A stretch of DNA of 14,370 nucleotides from an uncultured Clostridia bacterium (GCA_946618395.1 CAMOLD010000024.1:1-14370); one strand, 5' to 3'. Positions 1-7,797 are shown, numbered from the stretch's first letter. Numbers and translations are program-made. Notes: generated from the sequence alone by a model not told the origin.

Positions 1-767
1 CACCGCAAAGCGAAATTCCCGTCCGCCCGCCCATGATGTGCGCCGGATGCCCCCACCGCGGTATTTACTATACGCTGGCAAAGAATAAAATCACCGTTTT
101 GGGCGACATCGGTTGCTATACGCTCGGTGCCCAACCGCCCCTTTGCGCGGTGGATTCTACCCTTTGCATGGGCGCGTCGGTTTCGGGCGTTCACGGCTTC
201 AATCTTGCCGGCGAGGGAAAAACCGAAGGCAAAACGGTTGCCGTCATCGGCGATTCCACCTTTATCCATTCGGGCGTGACCGGGCTGATCAACATTGCCT
301 ATAATGCCTCCAATTCTACCGTCATCATTTTGGATAACTCCATTACCGGCATGACCGGGCACCAGCAAAACCCGACCACCGGCTATAACATCAAAGGCGA
401 CCCGGCGGCAAAAGTGGATCTGGAATCGCTCTGCCGCGCCGTTGGCATCAACCGCGTCCGCGTGGTAGATCCGTATGATCTTGCCGCCTGTGAAAAGGCA
501 ATCAAAGAGGAGCTTGCCGTGGCGGAACCGTCGGTCATCATTTCGCGCCGCCCCTGCGTCCTGCTCAAATATGTCAAAACCGCGCCGGCTTTGCGCGTAG
601 ATGCCGAAAAATGCCGTTCCTGCGGCAGATGTATGAAACTCGGTTGCCCGGCAATCAGCCTCAAAGAGGGCAAGGCGCACATTGACGCAACGCTTTGCGT
701 GGGCTGTGAAGTTTGCGAACAGCTTTGCGCCTTCGGCGCAATCGGCAAAGGAGGGGAGAACGCATGA
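1..767 (+). CDS. iorA: Indolepyruvate:ferredoxin oxidoreductase alpha subunit, 3' part (5' end outside window)
   Basis: C-terminal part of the large subunit of the enzyme that converts aryl-pyruvates (indole-, phenyl-, hydroxyphenyl-pyruvate) plus CoA to aryl-acetyl-CoA, CO2 and reduced ferredoxin in the cytoplasm. The frame is open from base 3 with no stop, and the residues before the first ATG (base 33) fit the family, so that ATG is internal and the gene starts upstream. The thiamine-diphosphate site is visible as GDSTF (around base 250) followed by LDNSITGMTGHQQNP (around 330-375). Two [4Fe-4S] motifs lie at the C-terminus: Cys codons at 612, 621, 630 and 645 (CxxCxxCxxxxCP), then at 696, 705, 714 and 726 (CxxCxxCxxxC). 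The TGA overlaps the iorB ATG in ATGA, so the two subunits are translationally coupled. Family identity is secure; the exact aryl substrate cannot be read from sequence. Confidence 0.95.
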   Translation, partial: PQSEIPVRPPMMCAGCPHRGIYYTLAKNKITVLGDIGCYTLGAQPPLCAVDSTLCMGASVSGVHGFNLAGEGKTEGKTVAVIGDSTFIHSGVTGLINIAYNASNSTVIILDNSITGMTGHQQNPTTGYNIKGDPAAKVDLESLCRAVGINRVRVVDPYDLAACEKAIKEELAVAEPSVIISRRPCVLLKYVKTAPALRVDAEKCRSCGRCMKLGCPAISLKEGKAHIDATLCVGCEVCEQLCAFGAIGKGGENA

Positions 768-1345
768 AAACCGTCAATATCATGATCGTCGGCGTCGGCG
801 GACAGGGAACTCTGCTTGCCTCGCGTCTGCTCGGCTGTCTCCTCACCAATGAGGGTTACGACGTTAAGGTTTCCGAAGTGCACGGCATGAGTCAGCGCGG
901 CGGAAGCGTTGTCACCTATGTCCGCTACGGCGAAAAAGTCTATTCCCCCATCATTACCGATGGCGAGGCGGACTATATCGTTTCGTTTGAAAAACTGGAA
1001 GCCGCGCGTTGGAGCCCCTGCCTTGCCAAAAACGGGCAAATCATTGTCAATACGCAGCAAATCGACCCCATGCCGGTCATCATCGGAAAAGCTACCTACC
1101 CCGAAAAGATTTTGGAAGAACTCCGCGCGGGCGGTGCAAAGGTTGAGGAAATTGACGCCCTCTCCCTTGCCGTTGCGGCGGGAAGCGTCAAGGCGGTCAA
1201 CATCGTCTTAATGGCGCGCCTTGCAAAGTATATGGATATTCCCTATGAAAAATGGATCGCGGCGCTGGAAAAAACCGTTGCGCCGAAATTTATCGAGCTG
1301 AACAAAAAAGCGTTTGAACTCGGCTATGCCGCAGAGAAGGACTAA
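764..1345 (+). CDS. iorB: Indolepyruvate:ferredoxin oxidoreductase beta subunit
   Basis: Small (gamma-type) subunit of IorAB, 193 residues, the usual family length. It starts with a Rossmann-like glycine motif GVGGQG (residues 10-15), followed by HGMSQRGG (40-47), the signature of the pyruvate:ferredoxin/flavodoxin oxidoreductase gamma domain. An in-frame ATG at 713 exists, but it lies inside the iorA ferredoxin region. The ATG at 764 follows a strong GGAGGGGAG ribosome site (around 750-757) and gives the normal N-terminus, so it is chosen. It forms the holoenzyme with the upstream alpha subunit, with ATGA stop/start overlap. The next gene begins 3 bases after its stop, which indicates an operon with the ligase. 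No unusual residues were seen. Confidence 0.95.
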   Translation: MKTVNIMIVGVGGQGTLLASRLLGCLLTNEGYDVKVSEVHGMSQRGGSVVTYVRYGEKVYSPIITDGEADYIVSFEKLEAARWSPCLAKNGQIIVNTQQIDPMPVIIGKATYPEKILEELRAGGAKVEEIDALSLAVAAGSVKAVNIVLMARLAKYMDIPYEKWIAALEKTVAPKFIELNKKAFELGYAAEKD

Positions 1346-1348
1346 TCA

Positions 1349-2659
1349 ATGGAAAAACGATATTTTCAAAAGGAAACAGAAACCATGCCCTATGAGCAGT
1401 TGCGGCAATTGCAGTCCGAAAAGCTGGTCAAACAGGTCAAACACGTTTACAAGAACGTGCCCTATTACCGCGACCTGATGCAGAAAAAAGGCGTTACCCC
1501 CGAGGATATCCGCGGCGTGGACGACCTTTATAAACTGCCCTTCCTCTCCAAGGCCGATTTGCGCGATACCTACCCCTATGGAATGCTGGCGGTTCCGCTT
1601 TCCGAATGCGTGCGCATTCAGTCCACCTCCGGCACCACCGGCAAGCGCGTCATCGCCTACTATACCCAGCACGACATCGACCTCTGGGAGGAGTGCTGTG
1701 CGCGCGCCATCGTTGCCGCGGGCGGAAGCAAAGAGGATATCGTGCAGGTCTGCTACGGCTACGGATTGTTCACCGGCGGTTCGGGCTTGCACGGCGGCTC
1801 GCATAAAGTCGGCTCGCTCACGCTTCCCATGTCCAGCGGAAACACCGAGCGGCAAATCCAGTTTATGATGGACCTCAAATCCACCATTCTCTGTTGCACC
1901 CCGTCCTATGCCGCCTATCTGGGCGAATCGCTCAAAGAGCGCGGATACAAACCCACCGATAATCATCTCAAAGCCGGCATTTTCGGCGCTGAACCCTGGA
2001 CCGAAGAAATGCGGCGCGATATCGAAAAATCGCTGGGCATCAAAGCTTACGATATTTATGGCCTGACCGAAACCTCCGGCCCCGGCGTTGCGTTTGAATG
2101 CGAATATCAATGCGGTATGCACATCAACGAGGACCATTTTCTTGCCGAGATCATCGATCCCGACACCGGCGAAGTCCTGCCCGAGGGCAGCCGCGGCGAG
2201 CTGGTGTTCACCTCGCTGGATAAAGAGGCGTTTCCGTTGTTGCGCTACCGCACGCGGGACATCACCGTTCTCACGCGTGAAAAATGCGCCTGCGGCAGAA
2301 CCCATGTGCGCATGAAGAAGCCGATGGGACGAAGCGACGATATGCTTATCATCCGCGGCGTCAACGTCTTCCCGTCGCAAATTGAAACGGTGCTTATTCA
2401 GGAGGGCTATGCCCCCAATTACCGCATCGAAGTGGATCGCGCCAACAACAGCGATACGCTGGACGTTTACGTAGAGCTTGCGCCCGAGCAGTTCTCGGAT
2501 ACCGTCAGCGGAATTACAACGCGCGAGCGCGCGCTGGCAGGCGCAATCAAAACCATGCTGGGTATCAACCCGGTGGTGCATCTGGTCCCGCCCAAGACCA
2601 TTGAACGCAGTGAAGGAAAAGCGGTTCGCGTGGTTGACAAGCGCAAACTGCACGATTGA
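1349..2659 (+). CDS. paaK: Phenylacetate-CoA ligase family protein (AMP-forming)
   Basis: 436-residue member of the ANL superfamily that activates aryl-acetates to aryl-acetyl-CoA with ATP (AMP + PPi). Seen in the sequence: the phosphate-binding loop STSGTTGK (residues 92-99), the adenine-binding motif YGLTETSGPG (237-246), the motif RYRTRDIT, a CxCGR element, and the hinge GRSDDMLIIRG (327-337) before the small C-terminal lid domain. Length matches PaaK-type ligases. The ATG at 1349 has AGAAGG 8 bases upstream and lies 3 bases after iorB, so it belongs to the same operon. In anaerobes with this cluster the product of IorAB is the thioester this ligase makes or consumes. Whether it salvages aryl-acetates or disposes of aryl-acetyl-CoA is not shown by the sequence. 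The symbol is given at family level. Confidence 0.92.
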   Translation: MEKRYFQKETETMPYEQLRQLQSEKLVKQVKHVYKNVPYYRDLMQKKGVTPEDIRGVDDLYKLPFLSKADLRDTYPYGMLAVPLSECVRIQSTSGTTGKRVIAYYTQHDIDLWEECCARAIVAAGGSKEDIVQVCYGYGLFTGGSGLHGGSHKVGSLTLPMSSGNTERQIQFMMDLKSTILCCTPSYAAYLGESLKERGYKPTDNHLKAGIFGAEPWTEEMRRDIEKSLGIKAYDIYGLTETSGPGVAFECEYQCGMHINEDHFLAEIIDPDTGEVLPEGSRGELVFTSLDKEAFPLLRYRTRDITVLTREKCACGRTHVRMKKPMGRSDDMLIIRGVNVFPSQIETVLIQEGYAPNYRIEVDRANNSDTLDVYVELAPEQFSDTVSGITTRERALAGAIKTMLGINPVVHLVPPKTIERSEGKAVRVVDKRKLHD

Positions 2660-2684
2660 CCCCCAAAAAAGGAGGAAACGAAAA

Positions 2685-3113
2685 ATGGCAATTCAGCAAC
2701 TTACCGTTTTTTTGGAGAATAAGCAGGGAAGATTGGCGGAAGTGACCCGCCTGTTGGCAAAAAACAATATTGACCTGCGTGCGCTCTCCATCGCCGACAC
2801 CGCCGAGTTCGGCATCCTGCGCCTGATCGTCAGCGATACCGAAAAGGCAAAACAAATTCTTGCGGCCGACGGAACGCTGGTGCAAATCACCGATATTGTG
2901 GGCGTTCGCCTCTCGGACCAACCCGGCGAGCTTGCCGAGGTTCTTTCCACGTTGGATAGTCAACAAATCAATGTGGAATATCTGTATGCGTTTCTGACGC
3001 GCACCGAGAACAGCGCCTATGTGGTTTTGCGTGTTGCAAATAATGCCGCCGCCGAAGCCACGCTGCAAAAAGCAGGTTTTCAGCTCGTTTGTGCAAAGGA
3101 CATCGCTTCCTGA
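2685..3113 (+). CDS. Tandem ACT-domain protein
   Basis: 142-residue cytoplasmic protein made of two ACT domains and nothing else. ACT-1 covers about residues 4-70, with the signature ENKQGRLAEVTRLLAKNNID. ACT-2 covers about 72-142, with SDQPGELAEVLSTLDSQQIN. ACT modules bind small ligands, usually amino acids, at dimer interfaces. No enzyme or DNA-binding domain is attached, so this is a stand-alone sensor or regulator of the COG4747 type. The ATG at 2685 follows GGAGG (2671-2675) with 9 bases spacing; the open frame extends upstream into the ligase gene but without a plausible start. It lies 25 bases after the ligase, in the iorAB-ligase operon, which suggests it senses an aromatic amino acid or a product of that pathway. 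This role is an inference from position. Confidence 0.9.
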   Translation: MAIQQLTVFLENKQGRLAEVTRLLAKNNIDLRALSIADTAEFGILRLIVSDTEKAKQILAADGTLVQITDIVGVRLSDQPGELAEVLSTLDSQQINVEYLYAFLTRTENSAYVVLRVANNAAAEATLQKAGFQLVCAKDIAS

Positions 3114-3137
3114 TTTTTATAGAAAAGGAGATACCCT

Positions 3138-6100
3138 ATGAAACTAAAAAAATGTTTGGCATTTGTGCTGACGTTCGCAATGCTGCTTTCCTCTGCGGCG
3201 TTTGCCATTCCTGCCATGGCGGAGGGACCGGAAACCTATGAGGCAGAGGTTCTCGGCGCGTCGATCCGCACGGTTGGAGACCAAGGACTGCGTTTTATCG
3301 GAAAAATTCGGAAGGACGCAGACGTTCAGCCCGGCGAGAATGCCAATTTCGGCTTCCTTTTAATTCCTGCAACTCTGGTGGGAAGCACCACTGTTTGGGA
3401 TGAGGAAAACAAGGTGAACACCGTCACACTGAATGCCATCACTTCGGGAACCGACTCGGTCAAAACGGTCCCTGCCGTCAATCTGATGACCGAGGGCGGG
3501 GTCAAGGCGGCGCTCGGTGACGACTATCAGAACGACTACGACGACTACTACTATTTTACTGCCGTCGTCACCAAAATCCCGGCAACCTTTTACGGTGTGG
3601 AGATTCTGGCGCGCATTTACGTAACGGCGAATGAAATCACCACATATTCCACCCAACTTTCGCGCTCGGTGCAGTTCGTTGCAAACGCCCTTAACGAAAT
3701 GGGCGGCGATGTGCCGGAGTTCATAACGCAGGTTTTGGCAGATTACGAAAGCTACGGGCAAGATATCTTCCTCAATGCCGATCAATTTGCCGAGGAGTTC
3801 TGGGAAACGCAAATCGCTCCCCCCGTGGAACCTGAAAGCACCCTGACCGGCGACTACAAATACGTTGCCATCATCGGGGTGGACGGTGCCGGTGCCTTCT
3901 TCCAGCAGGCAAGCACCCCCAATATCGATGCCATTTTTGCGGACGGCGCCGTTACCTACACGGCAAGAACCGAATTCCCGTCCCAAAGCGGTCCGAGCTG
4001 GGGCAGTCTGTTGCATGGCGTGGGATCAGACGTTCACGGAATCACAAATGCAAATATTACTGATGCCCCATATCCGTATAACTCTCCGTATCCCAGCATT
4101 TTCCGCGTGATTCGCGAGGCGGATTCGAACGTCAAGTTGGCGTCTTTCGCACAGTGGGAAGCTATCAGCACCGGCCTGATTGAAAACGGCTTTGGCGTAA
4201 CCAAGGGCTTTCTCCCGGTCGTCACGCCCGGCATTCATACCGATGAGGACGGCAATCAGTATTATGCTGATGACGATGGAAATATTGATTACGCATATAA
4301 AGATGCAAACGGAACCATTTGTTTGAGCTATCGCGATATTCTCAACAGAAATATGATTTGCGATTATTTGGATGAGCAAATTCCAACGCTCTTGTTTGTC
4401 CAGTTCGGCGGCGTGGACTATGCCGGCGAGCATGGCGGCGTTTCCTGGGCGGGCGGCTCCTCCAACAACCAGTTCAACGGCGGTTGGGGCGGCTTTGGCT
4501 CGAATCCTTACTTACAGCAAATCACCATTACCGACGGCTACATCGGCGAGATTTACGCCAAATATGAGGCGGCAGGCGTGCTGGAAGATACCCTCTTCAT
4601 CGTCACCGCTGACCATGGCGGAATCAATTACGGACACGGCGGCAGCAGCGATGCCGAAATGAATATCATGTTTGCCGTTTCCGGCAAAACGGTCAAATCG
4701 GATTGCGCATTTGAAAATATGAAGATCCGCGATACCGCCGCCGTCGCGGCGAAAGCGCTCGGCGTTACCGCTCCGTCAACCTGGTCGGCAAAAGTTCCCG
4801 CAGGGCTGTTTGAAACGTCCGAGCCGGAACCCACCGGCTCCTTCGGCGCCTACAAATACGTTGCCGTCATCGGTATTGACGGTGCAGGACGCTTCTTCCA
4901 GAACACCTCCACCCCCAATATTGATAGCATTTTTGACGGTGGCGCAAAAACGTATAGTTGCTTAACACCTGTTTCCATCAGCGCCCAGTCCTGGGGCAGT
5001 ATGTTGCACGGCGTTACGGCAAATTACCACAAATTAACCAACGCCACCATTGAAGATTCCAGTTATCGCTATCCAACCAATTCGCAGTTCCCAAGCATTT
5101 TCCGCGTGTTGCACGAGGCGAAACCGACTGCCAAACTGGCTTCAATCGTCGGTTGGGATCCGATTAACACCGGCATTGTGGAGGATGGACTTGGTGTAAA
5201 TGTGACCAAACAATCCACCGGCAGTAACGATGCGCTCGTCCGCGACCGCGTTTGTGCTTATCTGGACGAGCAAATTCCAACCTTCCTGTTTCTCCAGTTT
5301 GACCAGGTAGATCTTGTAGGGCACAATTCCGGTTGGGGAGGCACCGCGTTCCTCAACCAAATTACCACCGACGACGGTTATATCGGCGAAATTTTTGCCA
5401 AATATCAAGCCGCAGGCGTTTTGGATGATACCCTCTTCATCCTCACCGCCGACCACGGCGGCTCCGGCACGGGGCACGGCGACTCGACCGATGATCACGT
5501 CAAAGTTTTGCTTGCCGCGCGCGGCAAAACGGTAGTCAACGGCACCATCGGCGAGGTGGAAAACCGCGATATCGCCGCCATTGTAACATACGCCCTGGGC
5601 GTTGAGCAACCAGCCGGCTGGACCTCCCGCGTTCCTTCCGGACTGTTTGAAGGCGTTACGGCGCAGGATCGCCCTCTGCCGCCCAGCGGAAACGTTTCCG
5701 CACGGTATCACGCCAATGAGGATACCCCCGAAAACGCGCTGACCTATATTTCCAACAACATTTCCAAATCGCTTTACCTCTATCTCCCATTGGATGGAGA
5801 TGCTACCGATGCCACCGGCCAAAAGAGCACCAGCATAAACGGCAAACTCTATTTTGGTGATGACAACGGCTACTACGGCGGTGCCACCGCGTTTGACGAC
5901 GGCTACATCTCGGTTTCCAATTACTATCCGGGAACCGGTGACTTCAGCCTCTCGTTCTGGATCAACACCTACGGAACCATGGGCGATCCCGCAATCCTTG
6001 CCAACAAGGACTGGGCAAGCGGCGTAAACTCCGGCTGGGTACTCGCCCTGCACACCTCCCGCATCCTGTTCAACTTTGGTAACGGCTCTTCCCGCAGGGA

Positions 6101-6401
6101 TATCGGCTTCACCCTTCCTTCCAACTATCAAGATGGTTGGGTGCACGTTATCTTAACTGTCAACCACTCTGCAAACCAGGTCAAATGCTATTATGACTTC
6201 GTAGAACAGTCTCCGGAATATAACAGCGGCCTGACCCTTACCGGAACCAGTCTGACCAGCGGCAGTACGCTGTGCATCGGACAGGATGCCCTGGGGCACG
6301 AACCCGATCATCTGCCGGCATATCTGGATGACGTGATGATCTTCAACGGTGTTCTGACGGCTTCGGACGTTTCCGCTTTGAAGACCTATTACGGCAAATA
6401 A
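3138..6401 (+). CDS. Secreted protein with two tandem alkaline-phosphatase/type I phosphodiesterase domains and a C-terminal LamG-like domain
   Basis: 1087 residues. A Sec signal peptide (KLKK, then a hydrophobic core) likely ends near AMA-EGP, about residue 28. Residues 34-210 form an N-terminal domain (ASIRTVGDQGLRF...) of a kind I associate with Clostridia exported proteins; its function is unknown. Residues 239-560 and 572-870 are two copies of an alkaline-phosphatase-superfamily phosphodiesterase domain. Copy 1 has D249, presumed nucleophile S284, D427, D492-H493 and H500. Copy 2 has D581, S615, D725, H729, D772-H773 and H780. Residues 878-1087 (LYLPLDGDATDATG to the end) are a LamG/concanavalin-like domain, probably glycan-binding. 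AAGGAG (3125-3130) precedes the ATG by 7 bases. It would act outside the cell on a phosphodiester or phosphomonoester, possibly of a phosphorylated glycan or lipid; the substrate is unknown. There is no LPXTG anchor at the C-terminus. It is 24 bases after the ACT gene and 32 before the alpha-galactosidase. Confidence 0.85.
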   Translation: MKLKKCLAFVLTFAMLLSSAAFAIPAMAEGPETYEAEVLGASIRTVGDQGLRFIGKIRKDADVQPGENANFGFLLIPATLVGSTTVWDEENKVNTVTLNAITSGTDSVKTVPAVNLMTEGGVKAALGDDYQNDYDDYYYFTAVVTKIPATFYGVEILARIYVTANEITTYSTQLSRSVQFVANALNEMGGDVPEFITQVLADYESYGQDIFLNADQFAEEFWETQIAPPVEPESTLTGDYKYVAIIGVDGAGAFFQQASTPNIDAIFADGAVTYTARTEFPSQSGPSWGSLLHGVGSDVHGITNANITDAPYPYNSPYPSIFRVIREADSNVKLASFAQWEAISTGLIENGFGVTKGFLPVVTPGIHTDEDGNQYYADDDGNIDYAYKDANGTICLSYRDILNRNMICDYLDEQIPTLLFVQFGGVDYAGEHGGVSWAGGSSNNQFNGGWGGFGSNPYLQQITITDGYIGEIYAKYEAAGVLEDTLFIVTADHGGINYGHGGSSDAEMNIMFAVSGKTVKSDCAFENMKIRDTAAVAAKALGVTAPSTWSAKVPAGLFETSEPEPTGSFGAYKYVAVIGIDGAGRFFQNTSTPNIDSIFDGGAKTYSCLTPVSISAQSWGSMLHGVTANYHKLTNATIEDSSYRYPTNSQFPSIFRVLHEAKPTAKLASIVGWDPINTGIVEDGLGVNVTKQSTGSNDALVRDRVCAYLDEQIPTFLFLQFDQVDLVGHNSGWGGTAFLNQITTDDGYIGEIFAKYQAAGVLDDTLFILTADHGGSGTGHGDSTDDHVKVLLAARGKTVVNGTIGEVENRDIAAIVTYALGVEQPAGWTSRVPSGLFEGVTAQDRPLPPSGNVSARYHANEDTPENALTYISNNISKSLYLYLPLDGDATDATGQKSTSINGKLYFGDDNGYYGGATAFDDGYISVSNYYPGTGDFSLSFWINTYGTMGDPAILANKDWASGVNSGWVLALHTSRILFNFGNGSSRRDIGFTLPSNYQDGWVHVILTVNHSANQVKCYYDFVEQSPEYNSGLTLTGTSLTSGSTLCIGQDALGHEPDHLPAYLDDVMIFNGVLTASDVSALKTYYGK
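3852..5650 (+). repeat. In-gene tandem duplication of the phosphodiesterase module
   Basis: The module starting at base 3852 (GDYKYVAIIGVDGAG) recurs about 332 codons later at 4848 (GAYKYVAVIGIDGAG). Parallel landmarks are STPNIDAIF/STPNIDSIF, WGSLLHGV/WGSMLHGV, YPSIFRVIREA/FPSIFRVLHEA, CDYLDEQIPTLLF/CAYLDEQIPTFLF, DGYIGEIYAKYEAAGVLED/DGYIGEIFAKYQAAGVLDD and TADHGG in both. DNA identity is visibly high around 4530-4620 and 5370-5460. Copy 1 carries an extra Asp/Tyr-rich segment (codons 369-393) and a Gly/Asn-rich loop (about 433-455) that copy 2 lacks. Confidence 0.9.
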
Positions 6402-6433
6402 TAAAAACACAAAAAACAAAAAGGAGCAATATC

Positions 6434-7579
6434 ATGACTTTGCAAAGACCGCCTATGGGCTGGAATACCTGGAACACCTTCGGACCCGAAATCAACGAAC
6501 AGCTGGTGCGTGAAACCACCGATTTTATCGTTTCTTCCGGGCTGGCAAAAGCCGGATATGAGTATATCATCATCGACGACGGCTGGTCGGAAATGGAGCG
6601 CGATGCCGAGGGGCGGCTGGTTGCCGACCGCAAAAAGTTCCCCAGCGGAATGAAGGCGCTTGGCGACTACATCCATTCCAAGGGGCTCAAATTCGGCATG
6701 TATTCCTGCTGCGGCACCATGACCTGCGGCGGCTACCCAGGCAGCTACGATCACGAGTTTATTGATGCCCAAACCTTTGCCTCCTGGGGCGTGGATTACC
6801 TCAAATACGATTTCTGCTATCATACCGGAACGCTGGCGGGCAAGTATTTCTATCGCCGCATCGGTGCCGCGCTTGCCAACTGCGGGCGCGATATTGTCCT
6901 TGCGGCCTGCTCCTGGGGCATGGAGGAAACGCAGGAATGGATCAAAACCACCGGCGCGCATACCTGGCGCTCCACGCATGACATTCAAAACAGCTGGGCG
7001 TCCGTCAAGAGCATTACCGACCAGCAAATCAAAATGCTCCCCTACGGTGCGCACGGGTGCTTTAATGATATGGATATGCTCATCGTCGGCATGGGCGGCG
7101 ACAGCTACATTGACGGGTTCTTTGAAACCAACGGTTGCACCCTCCATGACCACAAAACGCATTTTTCCATCTGGTCGCTGTTCGGTTCGCCTCTCATCAT
7201 CGGGTGCGATATCCGCAAAATGCCCGAAGAGGCAATGAAGATCCTGACCAACAAGGATATCATCGCCGTCAACCAGGACCCCGCGCTCTGCCAGCCTTAC
7301 CGCTTGGCGCTGGACCGTTGCCCGGATGACATTCTGGTTTACGCGCGCCTGTTGGAGGGTGGAGATTTTGCCATCGGGTGCTTCAATATGAGCGAGGGCG
7401 ACTACCGCTTTGTGTTCGGGCTGGATGAGCTCGGCATCACCGAGGTCAGCGGTAAAACCATCGTTGCAAAAGAGCTTTGGAGCGGCAAGGAACAGCCCCT
7501 GCGGTGCGATTCCTTCGATTTGACCATCGAGCCGCACGGAACGCGCATGTTCCGCTGCAAAGTGGTGGATAAAAAATGA
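6434..7579 (+). CDS. GH27 family alpha-galactosidase
   Basis: 381-residue glycoside hydrolase of family 27, predicted to remove terminal alpha-D-galactose with retention. The family opening PPMGWNTWNTF is at residues 6-16, followed by IIIDDGW in the first strands of the (beta/alpha)8 barrel. The nucleophile is in YLKYDFC (D126). The acid/base is predicted at D183 in WRSTHDIQNSW, the position of D231 of human GLA. NDMDML (211-216) replaces the common NDPDML. From about 290 to 381 there is a beta-sandwich domain. There is no signal peptide, so it is cytoplasmic and would act on imported oligosaccharides. AAGGAG (6421-6426) stands 7 bases before the ATG. It lies 32 bases after the secreted phosphodiesterase and overlaps the next gene by ATGA. 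Some GH27 members act on beta-L-arabinopyranosides, so alpha-galactosidase is the likely but not the only activity. Confidence 0.92.
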   Translation: MTLQRPPMGWNTWNTFGPEINEQLVRETTDFIVSSGLAKAGYEYIIIDDGWSEMERDAEGRLVADRKKFPSGMKALGDYIHSKGLKFGMYSCCGTMTCGGYPGSYDHEFIDAQTFASWGVDYLKYDFCYHTGTLAGKYFYRRIGAALANCGRDIVLAACSWGMEETQEWIKTTGAHTWRSTHDIQNSWASVKSITDQQIKMLPYGAHGCFNDMDMLIVGMGGDSYIDGFFETNGCTLHDHKTHFSIWSLFGSPLIIGCDIRKMPEEAMKILTNKDIIAVNQDPALCQPYRLALDRCPDDILVYARLLEGGDFAIGCFNMSEGDYRFVFGLDELGITEVSGKTIVAKELWSGKEQPLRCDSFDLTIEPHGTRMFRCKVVDKK

Positions 7580-7797
7580 ATTGCATGCGTTGCGGCGCCG
7601 TGCTGGACGGAATTGACGTTGGCGCGCACCGAAAGCTGATCAACCGCGCGGCAAAGGAATTTTTCTGCCGCAATTGCCTGGCAAATGAACTGGGCTGGAA
7701 CCGGGCGTATCTGGATCAAACGGTTCTGCGCTTTCGCCGCTGGGGGTGCACACTTTTTCCGCCCCTGAGTGCGGAAGATTCCAAAAATGAAAATTGA
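7576..7797 (+). CDS. Small zinc-ribbon-like protein of unknown function
   Basis: 73 residues, cytoplasmic. Two CxxC pairs (C3-C6 in MNCMRCGAVL and C31-C34 in FFCRNCLAN) are spaced like a treble-clef or zinc-ribbon site binding one Zn. Between them is a basic stretch (HRKLINRAAKEF). After them comes a predicted short helical segment and a further Cys in RRWGCTLFPP. I do not recognise a named family, although small Clostridia proteins with a similar CxxC...CLA...GCTLFPP layout seem familiar to me. The ATG overlaps the alpha-galactosidase stop (ATGA), so it is probably translated by coupling rather than from its own site. A terminator follows 3 bases after its stop, making it the last gene of the unit. 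Intact Cys pairs and the tight gene packing argue that it is real. DNA, RNA or protein binding are all possible. Confidence 0.75.
   Translation: MNCMRCGAVLDGIDVGAHRKLINRAAKEFFCRNCLANELGWNRAYLDQTVLRFRRWGCTLFPPLSAEDSKNEN

Noticed and set aside
33..767. ATG at 33 as the true start of a short protein
   Set aside because: The frame is open to the window edge and the residues before the ATG fit IorA; the ferredoxin and thiamine parts are only its C-terminal third or so.
1346..2653. Long open frame on the minus strand opposite the ligase gene
   Set aside because: It mirrors the codon pattern of the ligase gene, has no ribosome site and no recognisable domain; the + strand product has clear family motifs.
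4030..4380. AT-richer patch inside the secreted phosphodiesterase considered as a transferred or inserted element
   Set aside because: The reading frame and the domain continue through it with no repeats or insertion-sequence ends, so it is at most a small in-frame insertion.
6389..7537. 382-codon minus-strand frame opposite the GH27 gene
   Set aside because: Same reason: the + strand contains the full GH27 catalytic set, and the minus frame has no start signal.
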